Shown in pieces: positions 55,989 through 64,000 of a stretch of 64,000 nt of DNA. Source of the DNA: an uncultured Thermoanaerobaculia bacterium. GTDB taxonomy: Bacteria > Acidobacteriota > Thermoanaerobaculia > Multivoradales > Multivoraceae. Positions within the stretch are counted from its first letter, which is position 1. Every line of letters begins with the position of its first letter. The translations under genes and the position numbers were made by a program. Location of the stretch: positions 1,776,859-1,840,858 of the forward strand of contig OX638294.1 of the NCBI GenBank assembly GCA_951812325.1, in the 5' to 3' direction. The notes beneath the pieces were generated by a model, which ran no database searches, was not told the DNA's origin, and was given only the letters and a program-made list of their open reading frames with translations.

Positions 55989-58148
55989 ATGACGCGTCCG
56001 CGTTCATCCTTGGCGGCCGGCATCGCGGCCTCAGCCGCGGGGCTGACCGCCGCGGCGCTGGGGTCGGCGCCCTGGCTCATCGGAACCGTGACGGTCGTCG
56101 AGCCCGGCGCGGCACGGCGCGTCCTCTTCGGCGCTGCTCTGGGCGGCCTCGTTGCCATCGCAGCGCCTGCCGCGGTCCGCCGCACCCATCCGGCGCTTCG
56201 CGGCACGATCCTGTGTCTCGGCCTGCTGGCCGTCGGATCGGGTCCGGCCTTCATCGCCCTCCTGGCTCGGCAACCGCCCTCCGAACCCCGCGTGGCGGGC
56301 GTCCCCGCCATGGCCGCGTCGGAGGTCACAACAGCCAGGCTCCGGGTCTTGCAGTGGAACGTTCACCACGGCTACCCGGACAGCGAGGGGCGTCTCCTGC
56401 GACCCGCCGCCGCCGACCGGCTGGAGCGCGGGAATCGGCTGGCATCGGCGATCTCCCGCCTGCGTCCCGACGTCGTCGTCCTCCAGGAAGCCTGGTGCAC
56501 GGTCGTCGAAGGCTGTCTCGCCGACCGGCTGGCCGGGGACCTCGACCTCCACGCGGTCTACGCCCGGGCCAACGGGTCGCTGCGCTGGCTCGGCTTCGAG
56601 GAGGGCGCGGCAATCCTCAGCCGCTTTCCCATCGCCGATCCGGAGACCTGGCCCCTGCTGTCCGACCGGGGCCGTTTCGAACGGCGAATCGCCCTCGGGG
56701 CCCGGATCGATCATCCGGTTCTGCCCTTCGGGCTGGTCGGCGTCCATGCGGCGAACGGCGACCCCGATCTCGCCGCAGCCCAGTCCGACAACCTGCTGGG
56801 GCGGCTCCGCGCCCGCCCGGCGCGGCCGGCAGTGATCTCGGGCGACTTCAACCTCGACAGCGCCCACAGCGCCCTCCGCCGCTTCGGCGAGGCAGGCTAC
56901 CGCGACGTCCTTCCCGGTGGCGTCGACCATGTGCTGGTCGACGCCAGGGCCTCCGGATGGCGGCCCCTGTGGAGCGAGTGGATACCTCGGTCGCAGACCG
57001 CCGCGCCGACCCCGGGGCGAAGGCCCTCGCCGAGCGGCTCATCCGCCGCCGCGCCGGGCGCCCCGGTCACCGGCATCTCGCCGCTCGACGACGTCGTTTC
57101 CGACCATCCCGGCATCCTGGTCGAGTTCCAGTTGCCGGCACCTCCGCCCGACGACGACTGGACCGGCGACTGGCAGCTCGTCCCGGCCGACCAGGCCGGA
57201 CTAGACGGCGAACGGCTGGAGCGGGCGGTCGAGGGCATCGGCGCGCTCGAGGGCGTCCAGGGCGTGCTGGTCGCGCGACACGGCCTCCTGGCCGCCGAGC
57301 GCTACTTCCGCGGCGCCGCCGGCGACCGCCTCCACAACATGAAGTCGGCCTCGAAGAGTGTCCTGTCGGCACTGGCAGGCCTCGCGGTCGCGGAGGGCGT
57401 CCTCGAACCCGATCAACCGATCGCCGAACTTCTTCCCGAGGCGGCGGGTCTCGACGATGCGGGCAAGCGGGCAATCACCGTCCGTCACCTGCTGACGATG
57501 ACCTCGGGCCTCGAGTCGACCAGCTTCGGCAACTACGGCTCGTGGGTGGCGTCCCGCAATTGGGTTCAGGCGGCACTGGCGCGGCCACTTCAGGCCGAGC
57601 CGGGCACCCGCTTCGCGTACAGCACGGGCGGCACGCACCTGCTCTCCGCCGCTCTCTCCCGTGCCGCCGGCCGGAGCACTCACGACTTCGCCCGCGAGCA
57701 TCTGTTCGGCCCGCTGGGAATCCATCGCTCCGCCTGGGCCCGCGACCGGCAGGGCATCCACGTCGGCGGCAACAATCTCTCCCTGCTGCCGCGCGACATG
57801 CTGAAGTTCGGCCAGCTCTACCTGAACCGCGGCCGCTGGGCCGGGGAACAACTCCTGCCCTGGCAGTGGGTCGACGAATCCATCCGACCAAGCCTCGCCG
57901 GCCCCCGTGGCCGCGGCCGGATCTACGGCGGCTACGGCTACTTGTGGTGGCTCAGAGGGCCGCGGGAACGGGGCGCCTACATCGCCAGCGGATACGGAGG
58001 CCAGTACATCTACGTCTCTCCGGCCGAGGATCTGGTCGTTGTCATCATTTCGACCGAGGTGTCCAAGAGGCGCGGCTGGCGCGGCGAGTTGTTCGGAATG
58101 ATCCGCAACGGCGTAGCCGGCAGCGTGATCGACCGCTACGCACGCTAG
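55989..58148 (+). CDS. Fusion: membrane-anchored EEP phosphohydrolase + serine beta-lactamase-like domain
   Basis: A 719-residue three-part protein. Residues 7-93 hold about three hydrophobic helices. Residues 115-380 are an endonuclease/exonuclease/phosphatase domain with LQWNVHHG (Asn124), VVVLQEAW (Glu167), SGDFNLDS (Asp286, Asn288) and the closing SDHPGI (Asp372-His373). From about 400 to the end is a class C beta-lactamase/DD-peptidase-like domain with S453-x-x-K456 in KSASKSVLS and Tyr-Ser in RFAYSTGG as the second catalytic motif. Both active sites appear complete. The unusual joining of a metal-dependent phosphoesterase with a serine esterase suggests action on a two-part extracytoplasmic substrate. 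No split point or frameshift is visible. Confidence 0.87.
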   Translation: MTRPRSSLAAGIAASAAGLTAAALGSAPWLIGTVTVVEPGAARRVLFGAALGGLVAIAAPAAVRRTHPALRGTILCLGLLAVGSGPAFIALLARQPPSEPRVAGVPAMAASEVTTARLRVLQWNVHHGYPDSEGRLLRPAAADRLERGNRLASAISRLRPDVVVLQEAWCTVVEGCLADRLAGDLDLHAVYARANGSLRWLGFEEGAAILSRFPIADPETWPLLSDRGRFERRIALGARIDHPVLPFGLVGVHAANGDPDLAAAQSDNLLGRLRARPARPAVISGDFNLDSAHSALRRFGEAGYRDVLPGGVDHVLVDARASGWRPLWSEWIPRSQTAAPTPGRRPSPSGSSAAAPGAPVTGISPLDDVVSDHPGILVEFQLPAPPPDDDWTGDWQLVPADQAGLDGERLERAVEGIGALEGVQGVLVARHGLLAAERYFRGAAGDRLHNMKSASKSVLSALAGLAVAEGVLEPDQPIAELLPEAAGLDDAGKRAITVRHLLTMTSGLESTSFGNYGSWVASRNWVQAALARPLQAEPGTRFAYSTGGTHLLSAALSRAAGRSTHDFAREHLFGPLGIHRSAWARDRQGIHVGGNNLSLLPRDMLKFGQLYLNRGRWAGEQLLPWQWVDESIRPSLAGPRGRGRIYGGYGYLWWLRGPRERGAYIASGYGGQYIYVSPAEDLVVVIISTEVSKRRGWRGELFGMIRNGVAGSVIDRYAR

Positions 58149-58167
58149 CAGTGCGCGGCAGAGACCG

Positions 58168-58330
58168 GGACCTTGGAAAACCGGCAGACCGGTTACCCAC
58201 AGTTACCGCAGCCTCGGCCACTACGGCGGATCGGTACGAGACGGTGACCGGAATCAACCCCGGAAAGGTACAGGTGCGCCGGCATTCGGCGCGAAGCGCC
58301 GGCTTCCGGACCTTCTGCCGCGCCAGAGCA
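58168..58330. repeat. Intergenic hairpin repeat, copy 2
   Basis: Positions 58168-58287 align with 47623-47747, including the AACCGG-CAGA-CCGGTT hairpin at 58179-58194. It is preceded by GCTAGCAGTGCGCGGCAGAG, which recurs at 39030 next to tandem array 1, and followed by GTGCGCCGGC and a GGCGCGAAGCGCC hairpin. The rest of the gap up to the PSD1 gene (58331-58387) shows nothing more. Confidence 0.6.
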
Positions 58331-58387
58331 CCTGAGGGGCCCTTGCCTTCCGGGACAACCCTCCGTTGTAGACTGGCGGACGCTCCA

Positions 58388-61300
58388 ATGGACCTGAAGA
58401 CGAGGATTCCGCTCCGCTCCCGCGCGGCGATCCTGGCTGCCGTACTGCTCGGAGGCGGACCGGCGGCCGGGGCCCCGTTCACCTCGGAAGACCTCGAGTT
58501 CTTCGAGCAGAAGATCCGCCCGGTTCTGGTGGAGCATTGCTACACCTGCCACAACAGCACCGAGCTGGCCGAAAGCGGGCTGCGCCTGGACTACCGGGAC
58601 GGCCTGCTCGAAGGCGGCATGCGCGGACCCGCCATCGAACCCGGCAAGCCGCGCTCCAGCCTGCTGCTGCGGGCGATGCGACACCCGAGTCTCGACTTCC
58701 GCATGCCGCTGGGCGGCGCCAGGCTGCCCGACGAGGTAGTCGCCGACTTCGAGCGCTGGATCGAGATCGGGGCGCCCGATCCGAGAACCGAACCGCCGTC
58801 CGCCGCCGCGCTGAAGGAGGCGACGTCCTGGCAGACGACCCTCGAACAGCGCAAGCAGTGGTGGAGCCTGCAGCCGATCGCCGACCTCGAGCCGCCCGCA
58901 ATCGCCGACCGGGCCTGGTCGACGAACGCGATCGACCGTTTCCTGGCCGCCGGACTTGCCGGGGCCGAGCTCGAACCCGCGCCGCTGGCCGAGCCCCGAA
59001 CCGTCATGCGCCGGCTGTCCTACGTGCTGACCGGCCTGCCGCCGACGCCGGCCCAGGTCGACGAATTCGAACGCCGCGCCGCGCTCGACCGGGACGCCGC
59101 GGTCGCGGAGGAGGTCGACCGGCTCCTGGCCGATCCGGCCTTCGGCGAGCGTTGGGCCCGGCACTGGATGGACTGGGTCCGCTACGCCGAGACGCACGGC
59201 AGCGAAGGCGACCCGCCGGTCCCCTACGCTTGGCGTTACCGCGACTACCTGATCCGGGCGCTGAACTCCGACGTACCGATCGACCAGTTGATCCGCGAAC
59301 ACCTGGCGGGCGATCTGCTCGCGGCGCCGCGGATAAACGCCGAACTCGGGATCAACGAGTCGGCAATCGGCATCGCCCAGTACCGCTTCGTACTGCACGG
59401 TTTCGGCCCCACCGATGCCCTGGACGAGCAGGTGCGCTTCACCGAGAACCAGATCGACGTCGTCTCCAAGGCGTTCCTGGGGATGACCGTCGCCTGCGCG
59501 CGCTGCCACGACCACAAGTTCGACGCGATCAGCCAGACGGACTTCTACGCCCTCTACGGCACGATGGTGAACGGTCGTCCGGGGGTCCGGACGATCGACA
59601 CCGAAGAGCGCCGAAACGCCCATCGCGACGAGCTGTCCGAACTCAAGAACGAGTTGCGGCAGGTCCTGGCCGACGCCTGGATCCTTGCCGCGGCCGACGT
59701 TCCCGCAGGCTTGCAGCGACCGGACGGCCCATTGGCCGCGGCACTCACGGGCGGCCAGTCCCCCTACGATCCGCTCTACGCGTGGGTCCGAACCCGCGGC
59801 ATCCGGGGCCGCGGAGCCTTCGCGAAGCAGTGGAAGGCCCTGGCCGACGCTTACGCCGAGAGCAGACGGAAGCTCGAAGCCCGGAGGCAGGCGCCGGCGG
59901 TCCAGCGCTGGGATCTCAGCCGAACCGAAGACGTCGAAGAGTGGTACCGGCACGGCAACGGCCTGCCCGAAGCGCGGCCGCAGGGCGCCGGGAGCTACGA
60001 GGTCGCTCGGGCCGGCGACTCGATCGTCGCCGACATCCTGCCGGCCGGCGTCTACACGCACGCGCTGACCAACCGGCACAACGGCGCCTTCTCGTCGCCG
60101 CGCTTCTTCATCGGGGCCAGGCAGAAACTGGCGGTGCGCATCGCCGGCCGCGGCGGCGCGGTCGCGCGCTACGTGGTTCAGAACTACCCTCAGCGCGGCG
60201 AGGTCTATCCGATCGAGACCCTGTCGGACGGCGAGTGGCGCTGGCAGCACTGGGACCTCGACTACTGGGACGGCGACCACGCCTACATCGAACTCGTGAC
60301 GGCCGCCGATCACCCGATGACCGGCGAAAGCTCCGGCGGGCGGTCGGACCGCTCGTGGTTCGGGATCACCGAGGCGGTCGTGCTCGACGAAGCCGGCGAT
60401 CTCCCGCGGGACGAGCCCGCCGAGTTCACGGCGCCCCTGTTCGAGATCGAGGGGGCGCCCGGAGACCGCGAAGAGCTCGCGGCGCGCTACGGCGAAGCGG
60501 TTCGCGAAGCCGCCGAGGCATGGCGCGACGGCTCGATGACCGATGCCCAGGCCCGGTTTCTCGCCAGCTTCGTGCGCCGCGGCCTGCTCCCGAACGACAT
60601 GGGCGACGTGCCGAAGGCCCGGCCGATCGCCCTTGCGATCCGGGAACTCGAGGAGCGGATTCCAGCGCCCACCCGCTCTCCCGCGGTGCTCGCCGGCCCG
60701 CGTTTCGATCAGCCGCTGATGGAGCGGGGCAACCACCGGCAGCTCGGCGAACCCGTGCCCCAGCGGTTCCTCGAAGCGATCGACCCCGAGCCCTACGCCG
60801 ACTCGGTCCACCCGCGGCTGGCCCTGGCCGAGAGCGTCCTCGACCCTGGCAACCCGCTGACCGCCCGCGTCATCGCGAACCGTCTCTGGGGGCACGCCTT
60901 CGGCCGCGGCATCGTCGCCACGCCGGACAACTTCGGGCAGATGGGCGAGCTGCCGTCGAACGCCGCCCTGCTCGATCATCTGGCGACCGCCCTGAAGGCC
61001 GATGGCTGGTCGCTGAAGACGTTCGTGCGGCGCCTCGCTCTGGCCCGGGCCTTCCAGCTCGAGTCGACGCCTTCACCAGCCGCTCGTGAACGGGATCCGC
61101 AGAACCGCCTGCTCTCCCACGCCCATCTGCGGCGCCTGGAGGCCGAGGCGGTGCGGGACGCCATGCTGCTTGCTGCCGGCGACCTGGAGCCGGTCGACAC
61201 GGCCGAGACCCGCCCAGTCCCCGGCTGGTCGAACCGGCGCAGCGTCTACGTCCAGGTCATCCGGAACCAGCCGGACCCGATGCTCCACACGCTCGACCTG

Positions 61301-62314
61301 CCGACTCCGGTGACGACGAAGGGCCAGCGCGACCAGACGAACGTGCCCGCGCAGTCCCTGCTGCTGATGAACAACACCCAGGTCATGCACCTCGCCGCCC
61401 GCTTCGGCGATCGGATCGCTCACGACCCGGACCTGAGCGCCGACCGCGAACGTATCGCCCGGATGTTCCGCCTGGCTCTCGGTCGGCCTCCGACTCCAGC
61501 CGAGTTCGACGGCGCCGAGCGGTTCCTCAACCGGGCCGTCGTTCAGAAGCCCGCGCGGGAGGACATCGAGGCCTGGAGCGCCGCGGCCGTCGAACGCCGC
61601 AAGGAGACCGCCGAGCTCCGCGAGTTCACCGAACAGAAAACCCGTGGCGTGCTGCGCTTCTACCACCGGGCGTCGGCGCCGGAAGCAATCGCGGCGTGGG
61701 AGTTCGACGAACCGCCGAAGAACGGTCGCACCTACGACACCGTAGCTGGTCTCGGACTCAAGCTGGGCCGGCAGGTCCGCCTGACAGACGGCGCGCTGTG
61801 GCTCGCGCCCTCGGACGTCCTCGCGACGAAGCCGATCCGGCAGACGTTCGACGACTACACGCTCGAAGCCTGGGTCGCCAGGCTTCCGGACAAGGCGGAG
61901 TCCGGCGCGCCGCCGCCGGTCCACCTGGTCCTGGCTCGGGACCGCGCGGGCGCCCTGACCGCGTACCGGAACGGCGACGCGGCCGACCCGGAGAGCATCC
62001 GGCAGGAACTTCCGATGAGCCTCGAACGGGGGCGCCTCCTGTTTGCGGGCAGCGGCGACATCCCCCTTGGCGTGCTGCAGGCCCGCCTCTACGACCGCGC
62101 CCTGGGCCCCGACGATGTCGCCGCCTCCGCGCTCGGCAACATCGAAGCGCCATCGGAGGAGGAGCAGGCCCGCGTCTACCGTGGCACCTGGGCCCGCATC
62201 GCCCGGCTCGAGTCGGAGGCGGACCGGCTCGAACAAAGCGCCGCCGGCGGCGACCCCTGGCATCGACTGGCGCACGCCATGTTCAACCTGAAGGAGTTCA
62301 TGTACCTGCAATGA
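58388..62314 (+). CDS. PSD1 / DUF1549-DUF1553 c-type cytochrome domain protein
   Basis: A 1308-residue exported protein. After the signal [17 protein letters not shown] comes a planctomycete-type cytochrome c domain with CYTCH (Cys51-His55). A DUF1549 region follows ([38 protein letters not shown]) with a second heme-like site CARCH (Cys370-His374). Later comes DUF1553 ([36 protein letters not shown]) and a LamG-like part near residues 1100-1240. These large proteins, always with a DUF1501 partner, abound in planctomycetes and some acidobacteria and are thought to act in polymer degradation or electron transfer; the reaction is unknown. ATG 58388; the stop overlaps the next start by 4 nt. Confidence 0.9.
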   Translation: MDLKTRIPLRSRAAILAAVLLGGGPAAGAPFTSEDLEFFEQKIRPVLVEHCYTCHNSTELAESGLRLDYRDGLLEGGMRGPAIEPGKPRSSLLLRAMRHPSLDFRMPLGGARLPDEVVADFERWIEIGAPDPRTEPPSAAALKEATSWQTTLEQRKQWWSLQPIADLEPPAIADRAWSTNAIDRFLAAGLAGAELEPAPLAEPRTVMRRLSYVLTGLPPTPAQVDEFERRAALDRDAAVAEEVDRLLADPAFGERWARHWMDWVRYAETHGSEGDPPVPYAWRYRDYLIRALNSDVPIDQLIREHLAGDLLAAPRINAELGINESAIGIAQYRFVLHGFGPTDALDEQVRFTENQIDVVSKAFLGMTVACARCHDHKFDAISQTDFYALYGTMVNGRPGVRTIDTEERRNAHRDELSELKNELRQVLADAWILAAADVPAGLQRPDGPLAAALTGGQSPYDPLYAWVRTRGIRGRGAFAKQWKALADAYAESRRKLEARRQAPAVQRWDLSRTEDVEEWYRHGNGLPEARPQGAGSYEVARAGDSIVADILPAGVYTHALTNRHNGAFSSPRFFIGARQKLAVRIAGRGGAVARYVVQNYPQRGEVYPIETLSDGEWRWQHWDLDYWDGDHAYIELVTAADHPMTGESSGGRSDRSWFGITEAVVLDEAGDLPRDEPAEFTAPLFEIEGAPGDREELAARYGEAVREAAEAWRDGSMTDAQARFLASFVRRGLLPNDMGDVPKARPIALAIRELEERIPAPTRSPAVLAGPRFDQPLMERGNHRQLGEPVPQRFLEAIDPEPYADSVHPRLALAESVLDPGNPLTARVIANRLWGHAFGRGIVATPDNFGQMGELPSNAALLDHLATALKADGWSLKTFVRRLALARAFQLESTPSPAARERDPQNRLLSHAHLRRLEAEAVRDAMLLAAGDLEPVDTAETRPVPGWSNRRSVYVQVIRNQPDPMLHTLDLPTPVTTKGQRDQTNVPAQSLLLMNNTQVMHLAARFGDRIAHDPDLSADRERIARMFRLALGRPPTPAEFDGAERFLNRAVVQKPAREDIEAWSAAAVERRKETAELREFTEQKTRGVLRFYHRASAPEAIAAWEFDEPPKNGRTYDTVAGLGLKLGRQVRLTDGALWLAPSDVLATKPIRQTFDDYTLEAWVARLPDKAESGAPPPVHLVLARDRAGALTAYRNGDAADPESIRQELPMSLERGRLLFAGSGDIPLGVLQARLYDRALGPDDVAASALGNIEAPSEEEQARVYRGTWARIARLESEADRLEQSAAGGDPWHRLAHAMFNLKEFMYLQ

Positions 62315-63729
62315 GCGATCCCACCTGTTCCCTGATGAGCCGCAGGCGGATGCTGGCGCAGGTTTCGACCGGCTTCGGCGCCATCGCGCTGAACGGCCTG
62401 CTCGGGTCGGCACTCCTGCCCGGAACGGCTCGCGGCGCGCCGCGGGCCCGCGCCAGACGCGTCATCTTCCTGTACATGTCGGGCGGCGTGTCCCAGGTCG
62501 ACTCGTTCGACCCGAAGCCGCTGCTCGACCGCGATCACGGCAAGCCGATGCCGACGAAGATCGAACGCACCCAGTTCAACAACAACGGCGACATCTTCGC
62601 CTCGCCGTTCCCCTTCAAGCAGTACGGCGAGAGCGGCATCCCGGTCAGCAGCATGTTCCCCCACGTCGGCGAGTGCGTCGACGATCTGGCCGTCATCCGT
62701 TCGATGACCAGCACGGTGAACGAGCACGCCCAAGGGAACTACTTCTTCCACACCGGCTTCCCCCTGGTCGGCCACCCCTCGGCAGGAGCGTGGGTGAACT
62801 ACGGGCTGGGCACGGAGAACGAGAACCTGCCCGGCTTCGTCGTCCTGCAGAGCGGTGATGCGGGCATTCCCCACGGCGGCGTCGGCCTCTACGGCAACGG
62901 CTATCTGCCGGCCGAGTTCCAGGGCTCCGTCCTGCGCGGCGACGCGAAGGACGCGGTGCAGAACATCCAGCCTCTGGAAGCCCGGGCCGCCCAGCGGGAG
63001 CGGCTCGACTTCGTGCAGGAGATGGACAAGGCTTTCCTCGAGCGGCTGGGCGGCCACGCCGATGTCGAAGCGGCGGTGCGCAACTACGAGACGGCGTTCC
63101 GGATGCAGGCCGAGGTGCCCGAACTCTGCGACATCAGCGGCGAGACGAAGGCGACGCGCCAGCTCTATGCGCTGGACCACCCGAACCGGACGACGGCGGA
63201 CTACGGCCGCCAGTGCCTGCTCGCCCGGCGGCTGGTCGAGCGCGGCGTGCGCTTCGTCGAACTGAGCTGCCTGCCGGAACCCGACGACGCGGGGCAGGCC
63301 GCGAATCCGTGGGACCAGCACACCGGCCTCGAGCCCGGCCACCGCAACATGGCGCTCCAGGTCGACCAGCCGATCGCGGGGCTGCTCAAGGACCTGAAGT
63401 CCCGCGGCCTGCTCGACGAGACGCTCGTCATCTGGGCCGGCGAGTTTGGCCGCACGCCCTTCTCCCAAGGCGCCGACGGCCGCGATCACAACCCGTTCGG
63501 GTTCTCGATCTGGCTCGCCGGCGGCGGGATCAAGGGCGGCACGACCCACGGCGCGACGGATGACTTCGGCTACCACGTGGTCGAAGACGAAGTCACGATC
63601 TACGACCTCTGGGCCACCGTCCTCCACCTCCTCGGCATCGACCACACCAACCTCACCTACCGCTACGGCGGCCGCGACTTCCGCCTCACCGACGTCCACG
63701 GCAATGTGGTCAACGAGATCCTCGCGTAG
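62311..63729 (+). CDS. DUF1501 family protein (Tat signal)
   Basis: A 472-residue exported protein of the alkaline phosphatase/sulfatase-like fold, partner of the PSD1 protein. It has a Tat-type N-terminus ([20 protein letters not shown]) and family segments [93 protein letters not shown] and [32 protein letters not shown], the last two being diagnostic. ATG 62311 overlaps the PSD1 stop (ATGA). Conserved Asp, His and Glu suggest a metal site like sulfatases, but the sulfatase Cys/Ser motif is absent. Function is not established. Confidence 0.92.
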   Translation: MSDPTCSLMSRRRMLAQVSTGFGAIALNGLLGSALLPGTARGAPRARARRVIFLYMSGGVSQVDSFDPKPLLDRDHGKPMPTKIERTQFNNNGDIFASPFPFKQYGESGIPVSSMFPHVGECVDDLAVIRSMTSTVNEHAQGNYFFHTGFPLVGHPSAGAWVNYGLGTENENLPGFVVLQSGDAGIPHGGVGLYGNGYLPAEFQGSVLRGDAKDAVQNIQPLEARAAQRERLDFVQEMDKAFLERLGGHADVEAAVRNYETAFRMQAEVPELCDISGETKATRQLYALDHPNRTTADYGRQCLLARRLVERGVRFVELSCLPEPDDAGQAANPWDQHTGLEPGHRNMALQVDQPIAGLLKDLKSRGLLDETLVIWAGEFGRTPFSQGADGRDHNPFGFSIWLAGGGIKGGTTHGATDDFGYHVVEDEVTIYDLWATVLHLLGIDHTNLTYRYGGRDFRLTDVHGNVVNEILA

Positions 63730-64000
63730 CGGGTTTGCGGGCGCCCGCCCGAGCCGGAACCGGAGGGGGCGACCGGGTGCGCCTGCCTTCCGGCCGGCAT
63801 CCGCAGGAGGCGGACTCCGGATCCTTGCCGCAGCAGCGTTGGCGGCGCTCTGTACGGCGGCTGCTGCAGCCCCGGCGATGGCCCGGGAAGCGGGTCCCAG
63901 TTACTACCGCGACGTCTGGCCCGTGATCCAGCAGCGGTGCCAGGGCTGCCACCAGCCGGCCCAGCTCGGCGGCGAGCTGGACCTGACCAGCTTCGACGGG
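63704..64000 (+). CDS. c-type cytochrome domain protein, 3' end beyond right edge
   Basis: An open frame runs from ATG 63704, overlapping the DUF1501 stop by 26 nt, to the window edge (99 codons). After an Arg-rich n-region comes a hydrophobic signal core [19 protein letters not shown] with likely cut near AMA, then [20 protein letters not shown] with a CxxCH heme site at residues 79-83, as at the start of planctomycete cytochrome c domains. It is the third gene of the PSD1-DUF1501 cassette; such third members are often WD40 or PQQ-type proteins with a cytochrome head. The ATG choice is tentative because the n-region is long; TTG 63839 is also in frame. Confidence 0.65.
   Translation, partial: MWSTRSSRSGFAGARPSRNRRGRPGAPAFRPASAGGGLRILAAAALAALCTAAAAAPAMAREAGPSYYRDVWPVIQQRCQGCHQPAQLGGELDLTSFDG

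Noticed and set aside
56213..58387. A frame that would extend the PSD1 protein upstream by about 725 residues
   Set aside because: It crosses the EEP fusion gene in another phase and the intergenic repeat; the signal peptide at 58388 marks the true start.

Overview
This window is GC-rich bacterial chromosomal DNA (roughly two-thirds G+C by eye) with tightly packed genes and many Tat or lipoprotein signal peptides. Several families are typical of Acidobacteriota and Planctomycetota genomes: a PSD1/DUF1501 pair, Gfo/Idh/MocA proteins with Tat signals, DUF6807, DUF1080, an Sb-PDE-like PHP phosphodiesterase, a sulfatase and PQQ-type propellers. My best guess is an uncultured acidobacterium-like or planctomycete-like heterotroph. 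No rRNA or tRNA gene was recognised, so this rests on gene content only.

Layout. 1-7402 is a defence block on the minus strand: the DISARM core genes drmB (cut by the left edge) and drmA, a NERD-nuclease/SF1-helicase gene directly upstream in the same operon, then a HEPN/MNT toxin-antitoxin pair. 7530-18612 is mostly housekeeping and metal handling: leuS, rpmE2, feoB with a membrane-anchored DtxR-FeoA fusion, a permease-HMA metal exporter and pntAA-pntAB-pntB. 18643-25077 is a type III-like restriction-modification pair with unusually long subunits. 25161-36192 is a run of catabolic genes: a Tat oxidoreductase, enoyl-CoA hydratase, SUMF1-like protein, PHP phosphodiesterase, a sugar-ABC binding protein and permease without an ATPase, a YcaQ-like glycosylase, and a coupled DUF993/OYE pair.

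36360-48434 carries two small hypothetical genes, a sulfatase, a second Tat oxidoreductase flanked by two tandem arrays of hairpin-forming repeats, a DUF1080 protein, DUF6807, and an operon for a periplasmic GMC dehydrogenase (cupin lipoprotein, FAD/Fe-S subunit, gluconate-dehydrogenase subunit 3, dienelactone hydrolase). 48410-50882 is a lower-GC island with a VapB antitoxin, a broken VapC and a type II restriction-modification pair. 50924-55848 is a minus-strand run (PQQ propeller, MFS, GST-fold protein, two NTF2-like lipoproteins). 55989-64000 holds a fusion of an endonuclease/exonuclease/phosphatase domain to a serine beta-lactamase-like domain, then a PSD1, DUF1501 and c-type cytochrome cassette cut by the right edge.

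Most notable are the DrmAB core joined to a NERD-helicase, the two tandem hairpin arrays, dispersed intergenic hairpin repeats, and the membrane-tethered DtxR-FeoA fusion with a candidate operator upstream.
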